Positions 44,091 through 54,995 of a stretch of DNA of 61,361 bases are shown one piece after another (positions within the stretch are counted from its first letter, which is position 1; each line of letters opens with the position of its first letter). Source of the DNA: Phoronis australis (Eukaryota > Phoronida > Phoronidae); NCBI GenBank assembly GCA_002633005.1, contig NMRA01000002.1, forward strand, positions 2,010,916 through 2,072,276. Direction: 5' to 3'. Position numbers and translations under genes: made by a program. A model generated the notes under the pieces. It was not told where the DNA came from, did no database searches, and worked only from the letters and a program-made list of their open reading frames with translations.

Positions 44091-47000
44091 TNNNNNNNNN
44101 NNNNNNNNNNNNNNNNNNNNNNNNNNNNNNNNNNNNNNNNNNNNNNNNNNNNNNNNNNNNNNNNNNNNNNNNNNNNNNNNNNNNNNNNNNNNNNNNNNNN
44201 NNNNNNNNNNNNNNNNNNNNNNNNNNNNNNNNNNNNNNNNNNNNNNNNNNNNNNNNNNNNNNNNNNNNNNNNNNNNNNNNNNNNNNNNNNNNNNNNNNNN
44301 NNNNNNNNNNNNNNNNNNNNNNNNNNNNNNNNNNNNNNNNNNNNNNNNNNNNNNNNNNNNNNNNNNNNNNNNNNNNNNNNNNNNNNNNNNNNNNNNNNNN
44401 NNNNNNNNNNNNNNNNNNNNNNNNNNNNNNNNNNNNNNNNNNNNNNNNNNNNNNNNNNNNNNNNNNNNNNNNNNNNNNNNNNNNNNNNNNNNNNNNNNNN
44501 NNNNNNNNNNNNNNNNNNNNNNNNNNNNNNNNNNNNNNNNNNNNNNNNNNNNNNNNNNNNNNNNNNNNNNNNNNNNNNNNNNNNNNNNNNNNNNNNNNNN
44601 NNNNNNNNNNNNNNNNNNNNNNNNNNNNNNNNNNNNNNNNNNNNNNNNNNNNNNNNNNNNNNNNNNNNNNNNNNNNNNNNNNNNNNNNNNNNNNNNNNNN
44701 NNNNNNNNNNNNNNNNNNNNNNNNNNNNNNNNNNNNNNNNNNNNNNNNNNNNNNNNNNNNNNNNNNNNNNNNNNNNNNNNNNNNNNNNNNNNNNNNNNNN
44801 NNNNNNNNNNNNNNNNNNNNNNNNNNNNNNNNNNNNNNNNNNNNNNNNNNNNNNNNNNNNNNNNNNNNNNNNNNNNNNNNNNNNNNNNNNNNNNNNNNNN
44901 NNNNNNNNNNNNNNNNNNNNNNNNNNNNNNNNNNNNNNNNNNNNNNNNNNNNNNNNNNNNNNNNNNNNNNNNNNNNNNNNNNNNNNNNNNNNNNNNNNNN
45001 NNNNNNNNNNNNNNNNNGGTTGGGCAGAGACAGATTTATGAGGAAAAGCATTACTCACAAGCATCAAATGGCGGCCATTTTGAAAAATGGCCGCCATTTT
45101 GGAATTTTAGGTGGCTAGTCGGGTAGATCTGTTGAGTATACCTTAGGATGTCACCATGCCAATTTTGGTGCTTGTATCATCAAATGCATGATTTTTCCAC
45201 TATCTGCCCCGCTATATCTGACAACTCATTGTCGCAAGTAACACTTGATCCATTCTCGAATCCGCAGTTAGGCTTGGCCAATCACTATAGACGGAAGCGT
45301 TTTTGAGTCGCTAGCGGTTCGATGTTCTTTTTGAGTAGAAGGAAAAATGTTAGAACGATTCTGAGTAGTGGCGGGTTTAAGATATCACAAGGGAGGCCAA
45401 CATTTTGTCTGTAAACAATTGCGCCAAGCACGATTATAGATGCGCATAGAACCGAATGGGGGGAGGTCGGGAAGGGTATGTATTTTGACGACGGAAACGA
45501 AGTCGTAGTGCGCAGGGCCACTGCCAGTCGCCTGGGATATCGCGGGAGAGCCTATACTTAGCCATAGTTTTGTTACGAATGCACCGGTTGTACAAATATG
45601 AAACTTGAAATTGGACCTGAGCCCCCCCCAAACACACTAAAACTGCACACATTTAAATCTTGTTTCAGTCCTACAATGTTACTTACCGGGGTTAATTAAT
45701 AAACTCAATGTTTCCCTACGCTCTTGCTGTTTTATTTTTTGCAACAGCCAAGGAAGGGTGGGGGAGGGGTCTCCCCGCCCCAATGACTCCCCCCCCCGAT
45801 GAAACCAAAAACGTAATTCGATTTCCGTTTTTAGCCTGCTAAATCAGACCAAAATACAGCTAAAGCACACAGAATATTTGCAAACGAGATAAATTGCATT
45901 ACTAAGTTAGACAAACAAATGTGCAGATGAGATGAGATAAAAAAACTGACGAAAGGAAGGTCCTCCATAATTAAAGCTTTTGCAACAGTAGCTATGATAG
46001 GCGTGGACTAACTGAGTCGTCGTGCCGGCTGTTTTGGGTTTTGAATTTCCGTAAATATGTAGAAAATCTATGCGGTTGAGCATCTTGGTTGATGAGTTCG
46101 TCAGCTAACTTAGAAGGATACTGAACCATGGGCTTATCATGGGCGTCCCAATAGAATTATAAAAGCAGGATTCAAGATCTGAAAACTCATACTCTCTGTG
46201 TAGCTGATTGGGCACTGTGTTTCTTGGTTGGTTGTCTTTCCCAACAGTTGCCGTGGAACTTGCGAAAGCTTGGGTCAAGCTTTCCCATTAGGTGACTTTG
46301 AGAGGAGTTTTCAAATTTCATTCCTCCATGCTTTTAAGGGTCTTCGAATTTGACAGAGCAATACTTTGGTTCAGGGAACTAGATGCGAAATTCGTTTTCC
46401 ATATCTGTTAATATGCCAAAACAGGGTTTAAGTTATTAAGGTGGGTTTGTTTATTTCATTGGTAGGACAAATTTATTCCCCAAGTCGCGGTCTAACAGTG
46501 AATAGCTTCATGCATTAAGTCTTTGCTGATAGCAAGCTTTTTAGATAAAAGTATCGCACTAACAAGTTTTGTGCAGGTGCTTAGCACATGGAGCTTTTCA
46601 GCACTGCATGAAATCGATGTTACGCAATGACGTAGCATTCCCATCACTATTATAGTTCAGTGATCGCGGTAGACTTGATAACCCTGAATACAGCCACCGA
46701 CTGAGTCGCTCAGACTCAGGGCGAATTGTAGTTTGTATTGTAGGTGATGAAAAGAGGAAATGACTGTAAGAAACAAACTCACGACCTCATTATTGCAAGT
46801 AAACACCTTTGTCCTCAAAGCTTACCTTGTTCACCGCCAAAACCAACTGCAACGCAACGTCAATCCACGTGCGGACCGGAAATGACATTTTCTGGCGTAA
46901 TAACCTCATAAGATCAGTCCCATTACCAATAAAATCCATGACTATACCGTCCCTGAGAATTCCATAAATTTTGGGAACTACTCCAGTACACTGGAGCATC

Positions 47001-49253
47001 TCCAAGCAGCGGTATTCACTGAACAGTCGATGTCTGTAGTTCGAATTAGAGCTTTTGATACAGACTTTCCTTCTCCTGCCGTCAAGTGCCTCAAGCAAGC
47101 CAAGATACACCTTTCCTGTTTTTCCTTTGCCGACTAGAATGTTTTCGCCATTTCTCTGGAGAAAACTGAAATAAGATAGTCCGTTAGCCAGAGTGGAAGA
47201 TGTAAACGATCCCGCATTCACCTCCAGTTGAGAGGAGCTGACCGAGCCGGGTGGGGAACTGAAATTGACGACGGACTACGCGGGGGTGAGGGGGTTGAAG
47301 AATCCCGTCCTACGGCCAACATGTGCACTATTGAGATAGATGATGGGGGAGTGAATTCTAATAGGTGTCAAAGTAATCAATTTCGTCGGTGCCACAGAGA
47401 AAGAAGCATACAAAAAGGGGGAGGGGCGAGGTGACGGCCCCAGGCTTCCGTACAGGGGGATCCAATCACTAAGAATAAACCTTTGAAATTGGGAATGATA
47501 TGAAGTTAAGTAGAGAAAGAAGTTTCTATTTCATGTTTCATCTTTTTACTTTTCCTAGTACTAGGTCCATGCACAGCATTTGAGTAGAGAGAGAGGGGCA
47601 TCCAATCCAAAATCGCCTCGGGCATCACCACACCTCTGCAAGCATACATTCAACCCAGGGATGTGTTGCGTATTTGCTGTATAAGTTTGGCTATTGCATG
47701 ACGTCAAGAGCATGCAATCTGCTCTGGCATGTTAATGAAGGAAATTAGCATTATCTTGAAGATGGACTATGATAACATTATAAACTGGCAAGCAGACCTT
47801 CTACGTCATCACTGAGCATAGGCTGAGACAGTCTCGTGGCGCTAAAGTTGAGCAAACCACTCATCAAAAAAGGTTCATTATTGTTTCACCAAAGTTTTGC
47901 GATAGGAACACATTACCGAAACTTAGACCCATCAATCAAGAAGTCGGCACTTTGATATTCGCTCGTCATACTGGTCGCGGAATAGTCAATTGGAATGTTG
48001 GAGTTGTAGCACCCTACCGTTGTTGACGTTAGCAGAGTAGCTGGGGACACCCTTTCTGACTTTGCATGATCAGATTTCCGAAAGTGCGGGGGAAGGTGTC
48101 GCCGATAAGTCAGTTCATCAGATTTCGCCGGGTCACTGTTTTCTCGAGGTTTTTCACAGACGATTTCTGCAACATTGTACGACATTATAGTGGAGAGGCT
48201 GGACCGAGTCGAAGCACTCGGATGAAGAAAGGACCCTTTTCGTGAGGTACAACTCTCTTGTTCCTTTGTGGTAACTTGAGACGTGTGTTCTGTCTTCTGT
48301 GATAGACTGCGAGTGACCATCCGAGAGACGACTTGTCGAATAATTGAACGGGCTTTAGTTTTAAAGCTCTGGTTCGATTCACCCGCAGAGCGCACAACGA
48401 TCTTAAATTGCGGGATGCTTGTCATCGTCACTGAGCCACTTCCAAACCTACCTGGAATGCGTCGAATGTACTCTGATAGCCTCCAGGATGTTCTTCTTGA
48501 AGAACCTGGCGATTTAGTTTTCGAACATTCCGAAGCTTTGTTCATTACTTTAAAATCTCTTGACTGCCTTTTCCTCGATTCAGGACCTAAAAATGACGAG
48601 AACCGTAGTTTTGTCACTTCTTTTCTCTTTTTCTTACTTATCTGTTCCGTTTGGTCGCTCAGTCGTTTTCCAGTAGAAGAACGCGTGTTTCTTGTGATCC
48701 GTTCTGAATAACATTTGGAGACGCGGAATTTGGCTTGTCGCACCGCCCTTAGGATTCTGGATGCCTCCTTCGAAGATAATGTGGTCGCCTGTCCAGAATC
48801 GTGTTTGTTTTGGTAACGGGCAAGTCCTCTTCTTGCAGCGCAAGCGTGTGGACATAGGCATTCAAGCTCATGTATACTTGGGCTCTCAATTTCAAACGAT
48901 TCAAGAAAAATGAGACGCTTTGTTTCACTCGTAAACTTCAACCATACTCTGTTCCTAGCGTCTGTACTTCTAGTGTATGAGTCTCGAATATGGTTTGTCC
49001 GACCACCGTCGAAAACGACGCAGCAATGTGCGCATGGAAGGATACATTGGTCGTCATTGATCCGGCCAAGAGACTTGGATCTCTGCAATTCCCCAACTGT
49101 CGTTTTCCATAGACAGAAGCAAGATCTGCGCACAACAGGAAGGCTCATGTACCCTTCAGCAAGGTGATTCTCACCGATGTGCGGAAGACATTCCCGACTT
49201 GTCAATCCCGTTTTCGCACGAGCGCATCTTACAGGGATCACAGTTGAGGAAAC
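42450..49253 (-). CDS. Unassigned protein kinase gene, four recognised exons, 5'-incomplete
   Basis: Minus-strand exons 49253-47917, 47237-46826, 43355-43225 and 42786-42450 join in phase at canonical GT/AG sites, giving about 738 residues ending at TGA 42450-42452. The first part (about residues 10-160) is rich in Cys and His, then follows a basic Ser/Arg/Lys-rich stretch, probably disordered. The kinase domain has a glycine loop (VGKGKTGKVYLG), a VCIK lysine, an alpha-C Glu candidate in FSEYRCLEML, LNDLKPANVM in the catalytic loop, DFS in place of DFG, HIAPEVL, SDVYSIG and NRPS. Catalytic Asp, Asn and Lys remain, so activity is possible. The first exon begins after a TTTTCAG acceptor in phase 0, so a further 5' exon is expected. 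I do not recognise the family. Neighbouring DNA is rich in repeats. Confidence 0.8.
42787..43224 (-). other. Kinase gene intron between exons C and D
   Basis: A 438-base intron. Nothing recognised besides splice signals. Confidence 0.8.
43225..43355 (-). CDS. Kinase gene exon C: catalytic loop
   Basis: It encodes VHQQDVLLNDLKPANVM and ITLIDFSHASVG. It spans 131 bases and ends two bases into a Thr codon. Acceptor TGTGAACAG, donor ACGTAAGG. It fits directly between exons B and D in phase and in the kinase alignment. Confidence 0.85.
43860..44091. repeat. TATG/TG microsatellite tract
   Basis: TATATG/TATG repeats (43860-43940) and a TG run (about 44053-44090) run into the N gap. A non-repetitive 15-bp inverted repeat at 43942-43956 and 43974-43988 sits between them. 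Confidence 0.95.
44092..45017. other. Assembly gap (926 N)
   Basis: Only N is present. It follows directly on the TG microsatellite, a common cause of failed assembly. Frames spanning it are artefacts. Confidence 1.
45066..45099. repeat. Perfect short hairpin (ATGGCGGCCATTTT type)
   Basis: Arms AAATGGCGGCCATTTT (45066-45081) and AAAATGGCCGCCATTT (45084-45099) pair perfectly across two bases. It lies just after the N gap. Confidence 0.9.
45366..45480 (-). mobile_element. Element of the CAGTGGCGGATC-terminus family
   Basis: AGTGGCGGGTTTAAGATATC near the left end and a later CGATTATAGATGCGCATAG, GAATGGGGGGAGG segment are the reverse complement of 55606-55752 and 58201-58341. Part of the end is diverged. 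Confidence 0.7.
45500..45790 (+). repeat. Dispersed repeat, inverted with respect to 50090-50477
   Basis: Shared segments include GTCGCCTGGGATATCGCGGG, GAGAGCCTATACTTAG, AGTTTTAGTG, TTAATTAATAAACTCAA and CCCTACGCTCTTGCTG, in the same order when 50090-50477 is reverse complemented. It has C/G-run ends and no coding content. Confidence 0.85.
46826..47237 (-). CDS. Kinase gene exon B: N-lobe
   Basis: It encodes SSQLEVNAGSF, the glycine loop ILVGKGKTGKVYLG, the CIK lysine and the hinge GIVMDFIG, and ends at AVNK. It spans 412 bases: one base completes the Arg codon from exon A, then 137 codons. Acceptor CTCGGTCAG, donor AAGGTAAGC. Confidence 0.85.
47238..47916 (-). other. Kinase gene intron between exons A and B
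   Basis: A 679-base intron with canonical sites and matching phase. Nothing else was recognised. Confidence 0.75.
47917..49253 (-). CDS. Kinase gene exon A: Cys/His-containing region and basic linker
   Basis: This is a long open exon (445 codons plus 2 bases) between acceptor TTTTCAG (49254-49256 in reverse) and donor CGGTAATG (47911-47916). Cys/His clusters include RSCFCLW, CILPCAHCC and ECLCPHACAARR, suggesting metal binding or disulphides, without a known motif that I can match. The later part is rich in Ser, Thr, Lys and Arg, with segments such as KKKRKE. Confidence 0.75.
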
Positions 49254-50089
49254 CTGAAAATTATATCAACACCGTCGCGTTCAGGCGTTCATGAGGTGGG
49301 CGTGACCACCCTGAATACAGTGACCATCGTATCGTACGGTAATATAGTCTGAGATATCAAGTGCGGAATCAAAAGTTGGTCGGATTTCAAAAACAGTTGG
49401 CTGGACTGCAAAACCAATTGGCCGGAGACCAAACGTGTTTTCCGGTCTTCAAAACGCGATGGCCTCACCCAAAAAGTTAGTTGGCTGGACCAAAAACACC
49501 GACCCAACCCGTTCAGGTCCGACCACCCGACCAAGTTAGAGCACCGGCCATTGCCGGTGTTTTACAGTCCAGTCAGCTGGTTTTGAAGGCCAGCCAGATG
49601 TTGATTCCCCCATGGATATAGTCGTAAAAATGTTTGTTTTATATGATGCTGAGAGCGTGTAGAAGAGCAATGTCCAATATGGTTCAAAGAGGAAGCGGAA
49701 TTTTCAGCCATAAACGGTGCCTACCATTATCAAGGCGATAAGTAGACATAATCGCCAACTTTACATATTTAACCGAACATCTAGAAATATGGAAGGTGTA
49801 ACATATATGAAATAGTCTTGTAATACCAATCTGAGATTAACAGGATCACGTAACCAATTCTTTTGAATAAAAGTAAATAAAAAAAGAAAACGTCGTAATC
49901 TTAAGGAAACAATGGAAGTGATAGATATCCAAAAGTAAATCTAAAAACAATGCAGTTTTCTAATTGCTTCATTTCCATTCATGCATGGTTTGGTTTTTCT
50001 TCGTGAAATGCCATAACTCCTTGTTTTATTTAACACTAGTGACATAAGGAGGGTCAATTCTTTTCAGCATGTCCTAATATCGCATGGGA
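49254..50089. other. Sequence upstream of kinase exon A; no exon found
   Basis: 49289-49610 contains degenerate short repeats with TTGGCTGGAC and GACCAC motifs in both orientations. No 5' exon or promoter of the kinase gene could be recognised. Confidence 0.45.
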
Positions 50090-50477
50090 AGATTAAGGGG
50101 GGGGGGGCAGGGGGCCCGCCCCCCCCTCTCCTTGGCTGCCGCAAAAAAGATAAAACAGCAAGAGCGTAGGGAAATGTTGAGTTCATTAATTAACCCCGGT
50201 AATTAAAATTATACGGATGAAAAAAGATTTAAATGTGTGCAGTTTTAGTGTTTGGGGGGGGCTCAGATCCAGTTTCAAGTGTCAAATTCGGAACACGGCT
50301 TATTCGTAACGAAACTATGACTAAGTATAGGCTCTCCCNTGGGGGGCTCAGACCCAATTTCAAGTGTCAAATTCGGAACACCGCGCATTCGTAACGGAAC
50401 TATGACTAAGTATAGGCTCTCCCGCGATATCCCAGGCGACCAGCAGTAGCGCTGCGCACTACGACTCCGTCTACTCC
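50090..50477 (-). repeat. Dispersed repeat, inverted copy of 45500-45790, with internal join
   Basis: It is homologous to 45500-45790 in reverse. It is interrupted by N at 50339, after which about 80 bases (50340-50418) repeat 50259-50338 with a few changes, so part of the repeat appears twice. Confidence 0.85.
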
Positions 50478-50649
50478 ACTGTGCAATGAAGAAAATTTAC
50501 TTTATTTTTAAAGAAAATGGAGCCTGAGTGACGATGAAAAAACAGAAGCTGCTGGTAAGATGTGAATTTTAATCGAAGCCTTAGTGAATCACTCAGAAAC
50601 TCATAATTCTCTCTTTGTCAAACCTTAACTAAGACAATTTCCAACGCCA

Positions 50650-50756
50650 TTATTTGTGTACTATTCGTACGTATTATTTGGTTACTGTTTTTCCGGTCGC
50701 TGTTGTACAAAGTACAGACGTTCATGTAAGCCAAGTCGTCTCTTATTATTACTGGC
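50650..50756 (+). repeat. 5' LTR
   Basis: It starts TTATTTGTGTACTATTCGTA and ends TTATTATTACTGGC. It matches 55124-55234 with a handful of substitutions and small indels. The exact ends are uncertain by a few bases because TG...CA ends are not clear. Confidence 0.85.
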
Positions 50757-50779
50757 GTGGTGGCAGTAGCAATCGAACC

Positions 50780-51298
50780 ATGGCCAGAGCACCGAAGCAG
50801 TGGTGCTTGACTAAAAGTGAAACTATCACCAGTTTTAATAACTGGAAGAACAAAATAACTTACGTGTTATCACTCGACCCGAATTTTGCGGACTTTATGC
50901 AAGCCGATTATTCGTGGCAAAAAGCCAGAGTCCCCTTGAGAGGTTTAGTTGACGATACAGACGCTGTACCTGAATCCCGGCAACGCACATCCGGTCAGAA
51001 ACTAACCCACTTAAACCTCATGCTAGGCCAATTGGCCAACTATTGTCCTGTAATTGCCCGTAGTGCTATTGTCAAACAGTCCACCTCACTTACCGGTATA
51101 TGGCAAACTATCAGAAGTCATTACAGCTTTCAGACATCTGGAGGACATTTCATTCGTTTTTCTGATATTCGCCTCCAACCCGACGAACGCCCGGAAGACC
51201 TATATCAGCGACTCATGTCATTTATCGAAAACAATTTGCTCGGCCCGATCACTCAGTACACCTATCGTTCCCTACACACAGTATGCCTTCCAAGCTGA
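50780..51298 (+). pseudogene. gag-like fragment of the LTR element
   Basis: It opens at ATG 50780 ([17 protein letters not shown]) after the LTR and runs for about 172 codons with a capsid-type composition (for example [19 protein letters not shown]). The frame ends at a stop just where the protease-like sequence begins in another frame. No CCHC knuckle is visible, so the nucleocapsid part is missing. Confidence 0.75.
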
Positions 51299-52368
51299 TG
51301 GTGTCTCCCCACTCGATGTTGTCGGCGAAACCAAGATCACTTTCAAGCTTGACAGACACAAATTGGTTTTCGAGGACCTGGTCATTAAGACACTTGATGT
51401 AGACGTCCTTGCTGCTACCCCATTTATGGTGAGAAACATCATCTCAGTTCACCCAGCTAAGAAAGAGGTTGGTGTAGGAGAAGTTGATGTCTATCACTAT
51501 CATCACTGTAAGTCTTTGTCAAGACAGCCACTTGTCCGTAGAACGCACTTTCTGCGTTCACCTCCTTTAGCCACTGTGGTATGGCCAGGGGACAGCCTCG
51601 ACATTGACGTCCCTGCTGATTTACGTGGACAAAGCCAGGAGATAGCAATTGAGCCTCGAACAGATTTCCCAAGTGCCCGATGTTGCCACCCTAGTGACTT
51701 GTGGCCCAAACCACAGATCATTACTGTTGACCAAGACAAGTTATACCTACTAAATGACGCAAATGAACCCCGGTTCTTACGCAAGGACGAACACTTTTGT
51801 CAGGTTCACCACGTCTTCACACCTATACCTACAAGTTCAACGGTAGCACCCTCCCAAACCTATTCACCATCCGCGCAGCATGTCCAGCATTTTCGCTTTG
51901 CTTCAGTCAATCCCGATGGAATTTTACCGGATGTCACGCGGAAGGCTTTCGAACGCCTCCACGAGTCCTTCGCTACTATCTTCACCCCCAGTTTTGCTGG
52001 TTACAATGGATCCGCCGGTCCATTTGAAGCTTCTGTTGACATGAGTACCACACAGCCGCCCCAACGCAAAGGTCATCTACCTATGTACTCACCGACTAAG
52101 CTCCATGGCCAACAGAAGTTTCACGAACTTGAGGCTCTCGGTGTCTTTTTTTTGTCCCGAAGATGCGAAAGTTCAAGTTGAGTATCTCAATCCATCCTTC
52201 CTGGTCAAAAAACCTAGGGATGGATTTCGACTCGTGACAGCCTTTGCGGACGTTGGAAGATATGCCAAACCCCAACCGTCACTCATGCCCGATGTAGACT
52301 CAGTCCTACGCAAAATTACCCAGTGGCGATTTATAGTCAAGACGGACCTCACAAGTGCTTTTTATTAA
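51290..52368 (+). pseudogene. Protease-like end and start of reverse transcriptase, broken
   Basis: It starts with the C-terminal half of a retropepsin-like region (LVIKTLDVDVLAATPFM); the DSG/DTG active-site half is absent. RT follows ([30 protein letters not shown]). There is a frameshift in a T run near 52145-52152, and RT is stopped by TAA near 52366. Described only as a decayed element. Confidence 0.75.
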
Positions 52369-52419
52369 ATTCCCTGTCTCGTGAGTCCATGAAGTACTGC
52401 GGCGTGGTAACCCCCTTCC

Positions 52420-53520
52420 ATGGCACATCGTGTCTATGCTAGATGTGCTATGGGGATACCGGGTTCAGAAACAGCATTAGAAGAGCTTACCTGCCGTGTT
52501 CTTGATAACCTTCTCGCCGAACAAGGTATCGTAACCAAGCTAGAAGACGACTTGTACTGTGGTGGCCAGACCCCTTCTGAGCTTCTTACCAATTGGGAAC
52601 TGGTACTTTCTGCCCTTGCTAAGTCTGGTATACATTTGTCACCTACCAAAACGGTCATTTCCCCAGACGCACAACTATCCTGGGTTGGATATGGGAAGGT
52701 GGCACTGTTCAGGCTAGCAGTCATCGTATCTCTGCACTTGCTTCGTGCAAAAAGCCTACAACCGTGCGTCAGATGCGTTCATTCATTGGTGCCTTCAAGC
52801 TTCTGTTAGGGTTATCCCACATTGCTCCGCCTATATGTCTCCACTGGATGATGCTATTTCAGGCCGCGATTTCAAGGATCCATTGACATGGTCCGATGAG
52901 CTAGTCAGTGCATTTTCTGCCGCCCAGAAGGCACTCTCGTCTAACAAGGTCATCACACTCCCCCGACCTGAGGACAACCTATGGATTGTGACAGATGCCT
53001 ATGCTAGGCACCCAGGGATAGCAGCCACCTTATATGTTACGAGGGACGGAAAACCCAATATTGCCTCCTTCTTCAGCGCCAAGCTTATCCCGTCAAGTAC
53101 TTTGGCTCCCCTGTGAGGTTGAAACTTTGGGCCGTAGGTTTGAAGCGCTTCAGCCCATACCTCATCCAGTCCAGGCATCGTGCTACGGTCCTCACTGACA
53201 GTAAGCCATGTGTACAGGCCTTTGATCGCTTATGTAGAGGTGAATTTTCTTTGAGTCCTCGAGTGTCTACATTTTTGTCAGCTATATCTTGGTTCCAAGC
53301 TACTGTTTGGCATGTTTCAGGGGCCGCAAATATCGTATCAGACTTTGCAAGCCGACATAGTGTTGAGTGTTCAGACATGGCGTGCCAGGTGTGCTCCTTC
53401 GTGGCTTTTACCGAAGATTGTGTGGTCTTTCGTTCATCCACAGACGACATCTTATCGGGTGTGTCGAGGCTTCCGTTCACTACCCGTTCTGCTTGGCATA
53501 GCATCAAAACTGCATGATCA
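52420..53520 (+). pseudogene. Later RT and RNase H part, broken
   Basis: RT motif LEDDLYCGG stands where YxDD is expected. Next come [18 protein letters not shown] and the connection, then RNase H-like sequence (LWIVTDAYARHPGIAATLY, ATVLTDSKPCVQAF). Frame changes near 52720-52800 and 53100 break it. Confidence 0.75.
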
Positions 53521-53583
53521 GACCTTCGTCGTACTCATGCTCATCTCACGCGCCCCAGTAAGAAGCTGGCTGATGTTCGATAT

Positions 53584-54747
53584 GTGAAGCGTTACTTAAA
53601 CTCTGTCAAAGTCGCTAGTGATGGTTTACTAGTTGTCCGTAGAAATGCACCCCTCGCTCCAATTCGCGAATGCATAGTTGTTCCACGTTTAGACGGTCTA
53701 CCCATGACTCTTCACCTCCGCTTGGATCATCCCTCATCCAATCAGCTGAGGCTAGTTGCTCAACGTTACTTCTACGCCCTCGACTTGGACTCCGCCATTG
53801 ACAGATGTTCCAAATCTTGCCACCAGTGTTACTTCCTTCAGACATTCCCCAAAACGTTGATCACTCAACACTCGTCTGACCCTCCCCCGACAGTCGGTCT
53901 GTCTTTCGCTGCAGATGTCATGAAACGCGAACGCCAATTGATCCTCGTGCTGCGGGAATGTGTGTGCTCCTACACCGTCGCACGCATTGTCGAGAGTGAA
54001 CGTCGTAACGATTTGCGAGATTGTCTTCTTCAAATGTACGTAGAACTTTGCCCTTTGGATGGTCCTCCTGCAGTTATCCGTACGGATCAGGCTCCTGGCT
54101 TCAGTGCTTTGAAGGACGATGATCTCCTTAAACGACACAGGATTACTGTTGAACTTGACCGTGTTAAAAACCCCAATCACAACACAGTCGCTGAAAAGGC
54201 AGTTGAAGAGCTTTCCGATGAGTTACTACGTGAGCTCTTGGTCCATGACAAGGTAACTTCTTTGCAGCTTTCACTTGCAGTTGCCCGACTGAACAGTCGG
54301 TTACGTTCCAGAGGCTTATCTGCCCGAGAGATGCTATTCCAACAGGACCAATTTACCTGTGACCAAATACCCGTCACCGACCTCACCCTGATCGAGACAC
54401 AACGACTCAAACGTGAAAGGAACCATGAACCCAGCTCGAGATCTAAGGCTCCTCTGGTTAGTCTCTCTCCCACGAGCAAGTACGCTACAACTGGGGATTT
54501 AGTTTATCTCTATGGTGATCGCGATAAGACTCGCTCCCGTCCTCGTTATCTCGTGGTTAGTCGCGACGGTTCTTGGCTCAACATTCAGAAATTTGTTGGC
54601 AACCAACTTCGCTCAACATCCTATCGTGTCAAAGATACGGAGTGCTACAAAGCTCCTCACGAGATGACCCCCCTCACCATCCCCGCGGCTTCCGATTCCA
54701 GATTTGAAATAGCTGATGATGACGATCATGTTACGCCACTATCCTAG
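53584..54747 (+). CDS. Integrase of the LTR element (387-codon open frame)
   Basis: A retroviral-type integrase. The HHCC zinc module shows HLRLDH then CHQC. The DDE core has Asp in FAADVMKR, Asp in IRTDQAPGF and Glu in NTVAEKAVEE. A C-terminal region with LVYLYGDRDK and YLVVSRDG resembles the DNA-binding part. It stands in a different frame from the upstream parts, so expression would be expected only as a polyprotein that is now broken. A shifted Pro/Arg-rich tail (54748-54995) follows. The open frame may have survived by chance. Confidence 0.85.
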   Translation: MKRYLNSVKVASDGLLVVRRNAPLAPIRECIVVPRLDGLPMTLHLRLDHPSSNQLRLVAQRYFYALDLDSAIDRCSKSCHQCYFLQTFPKTLITQHSSDPPPTVGLSFAADVMKRERQLILVLRECVCSYTVARIVESERRNDLRDCLLQMYVELCPLDGPPAVIRTDQAPGFSALKDDDLLKRHRITVELDRVKNPNHNTVAEKAVEELSDELLRELLVHDKVTSLQLSLAVARLNSRLRSRGLSAREMLFQQDQFTCDQIPVTDLTLIETQRLKRERNHEPSSRSKAPLVSLSPTSKYATTGDLVYLYGDRDKTRSRPRYLVVSRDGSWLNIQKFVGNQLRSTSYRVKDTECYKAPHEMTPLTIPAASDSRFEIADDDDHVTPLS

Positions 54748-54995
54748 TCTCAGAGCCGACGTCCACCTCACACCCTCCAAGTGAGCCTCCCGCTCCTGCA
54801 GTTCCCTCTGAGTTGGCCCCGGTCGATCATACACCGTCCAAAGATCTGATTATCAACCCCGGTCCACTTGATGCCCCTTCCGAGACAGTTGATGTGCCTG
54901 CAGTTAGTGATGCCCCTCCTCGACGCTCTACGAGGCCTGGAAGGCAACGGGCCCGTCGCCTTCCGGCACATCCACAGGACTTTGTTTTGACTTAA
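54748..54995 (+). pseudogene. Pro/Ser-rich C-terminal tail of the element, frame-shifted
   Basis: Pro-rich sequence with RRSTRPGRQRARRLP near the end, a type of tail seen after integrase in such elements. It is out of frame with the integrase, so a frameshift near 54747 is inferred. Confidence 0.6.

Larger units (their letters stand above)
43356..46825 (-). other. Kinase gene intron between exons B and C, with gap
   Basis: A 3.5-kb intron that contains the microsatellite region (43860-44091), 926 N (44092-45017), short hairpins and repeats (45366-45790). Its true length is unknown. The intron would still separate exons B and C if the gap is a real scaffold gap. Confidence 0.7.

Noticed and set aside
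43844-45126. Long frames of 364-417 codons on both strands
   Set aside because: They cross the run of N at 44092-45017 and are made of TG/CA microsatellite; there is no real coding content.
48283-48711. Plus-strand frame of 142 codons opposite kinase exon A
   Set aside because: It is a shadow of the long minus-strand exon, which has splice sites in phase with kinase exons.
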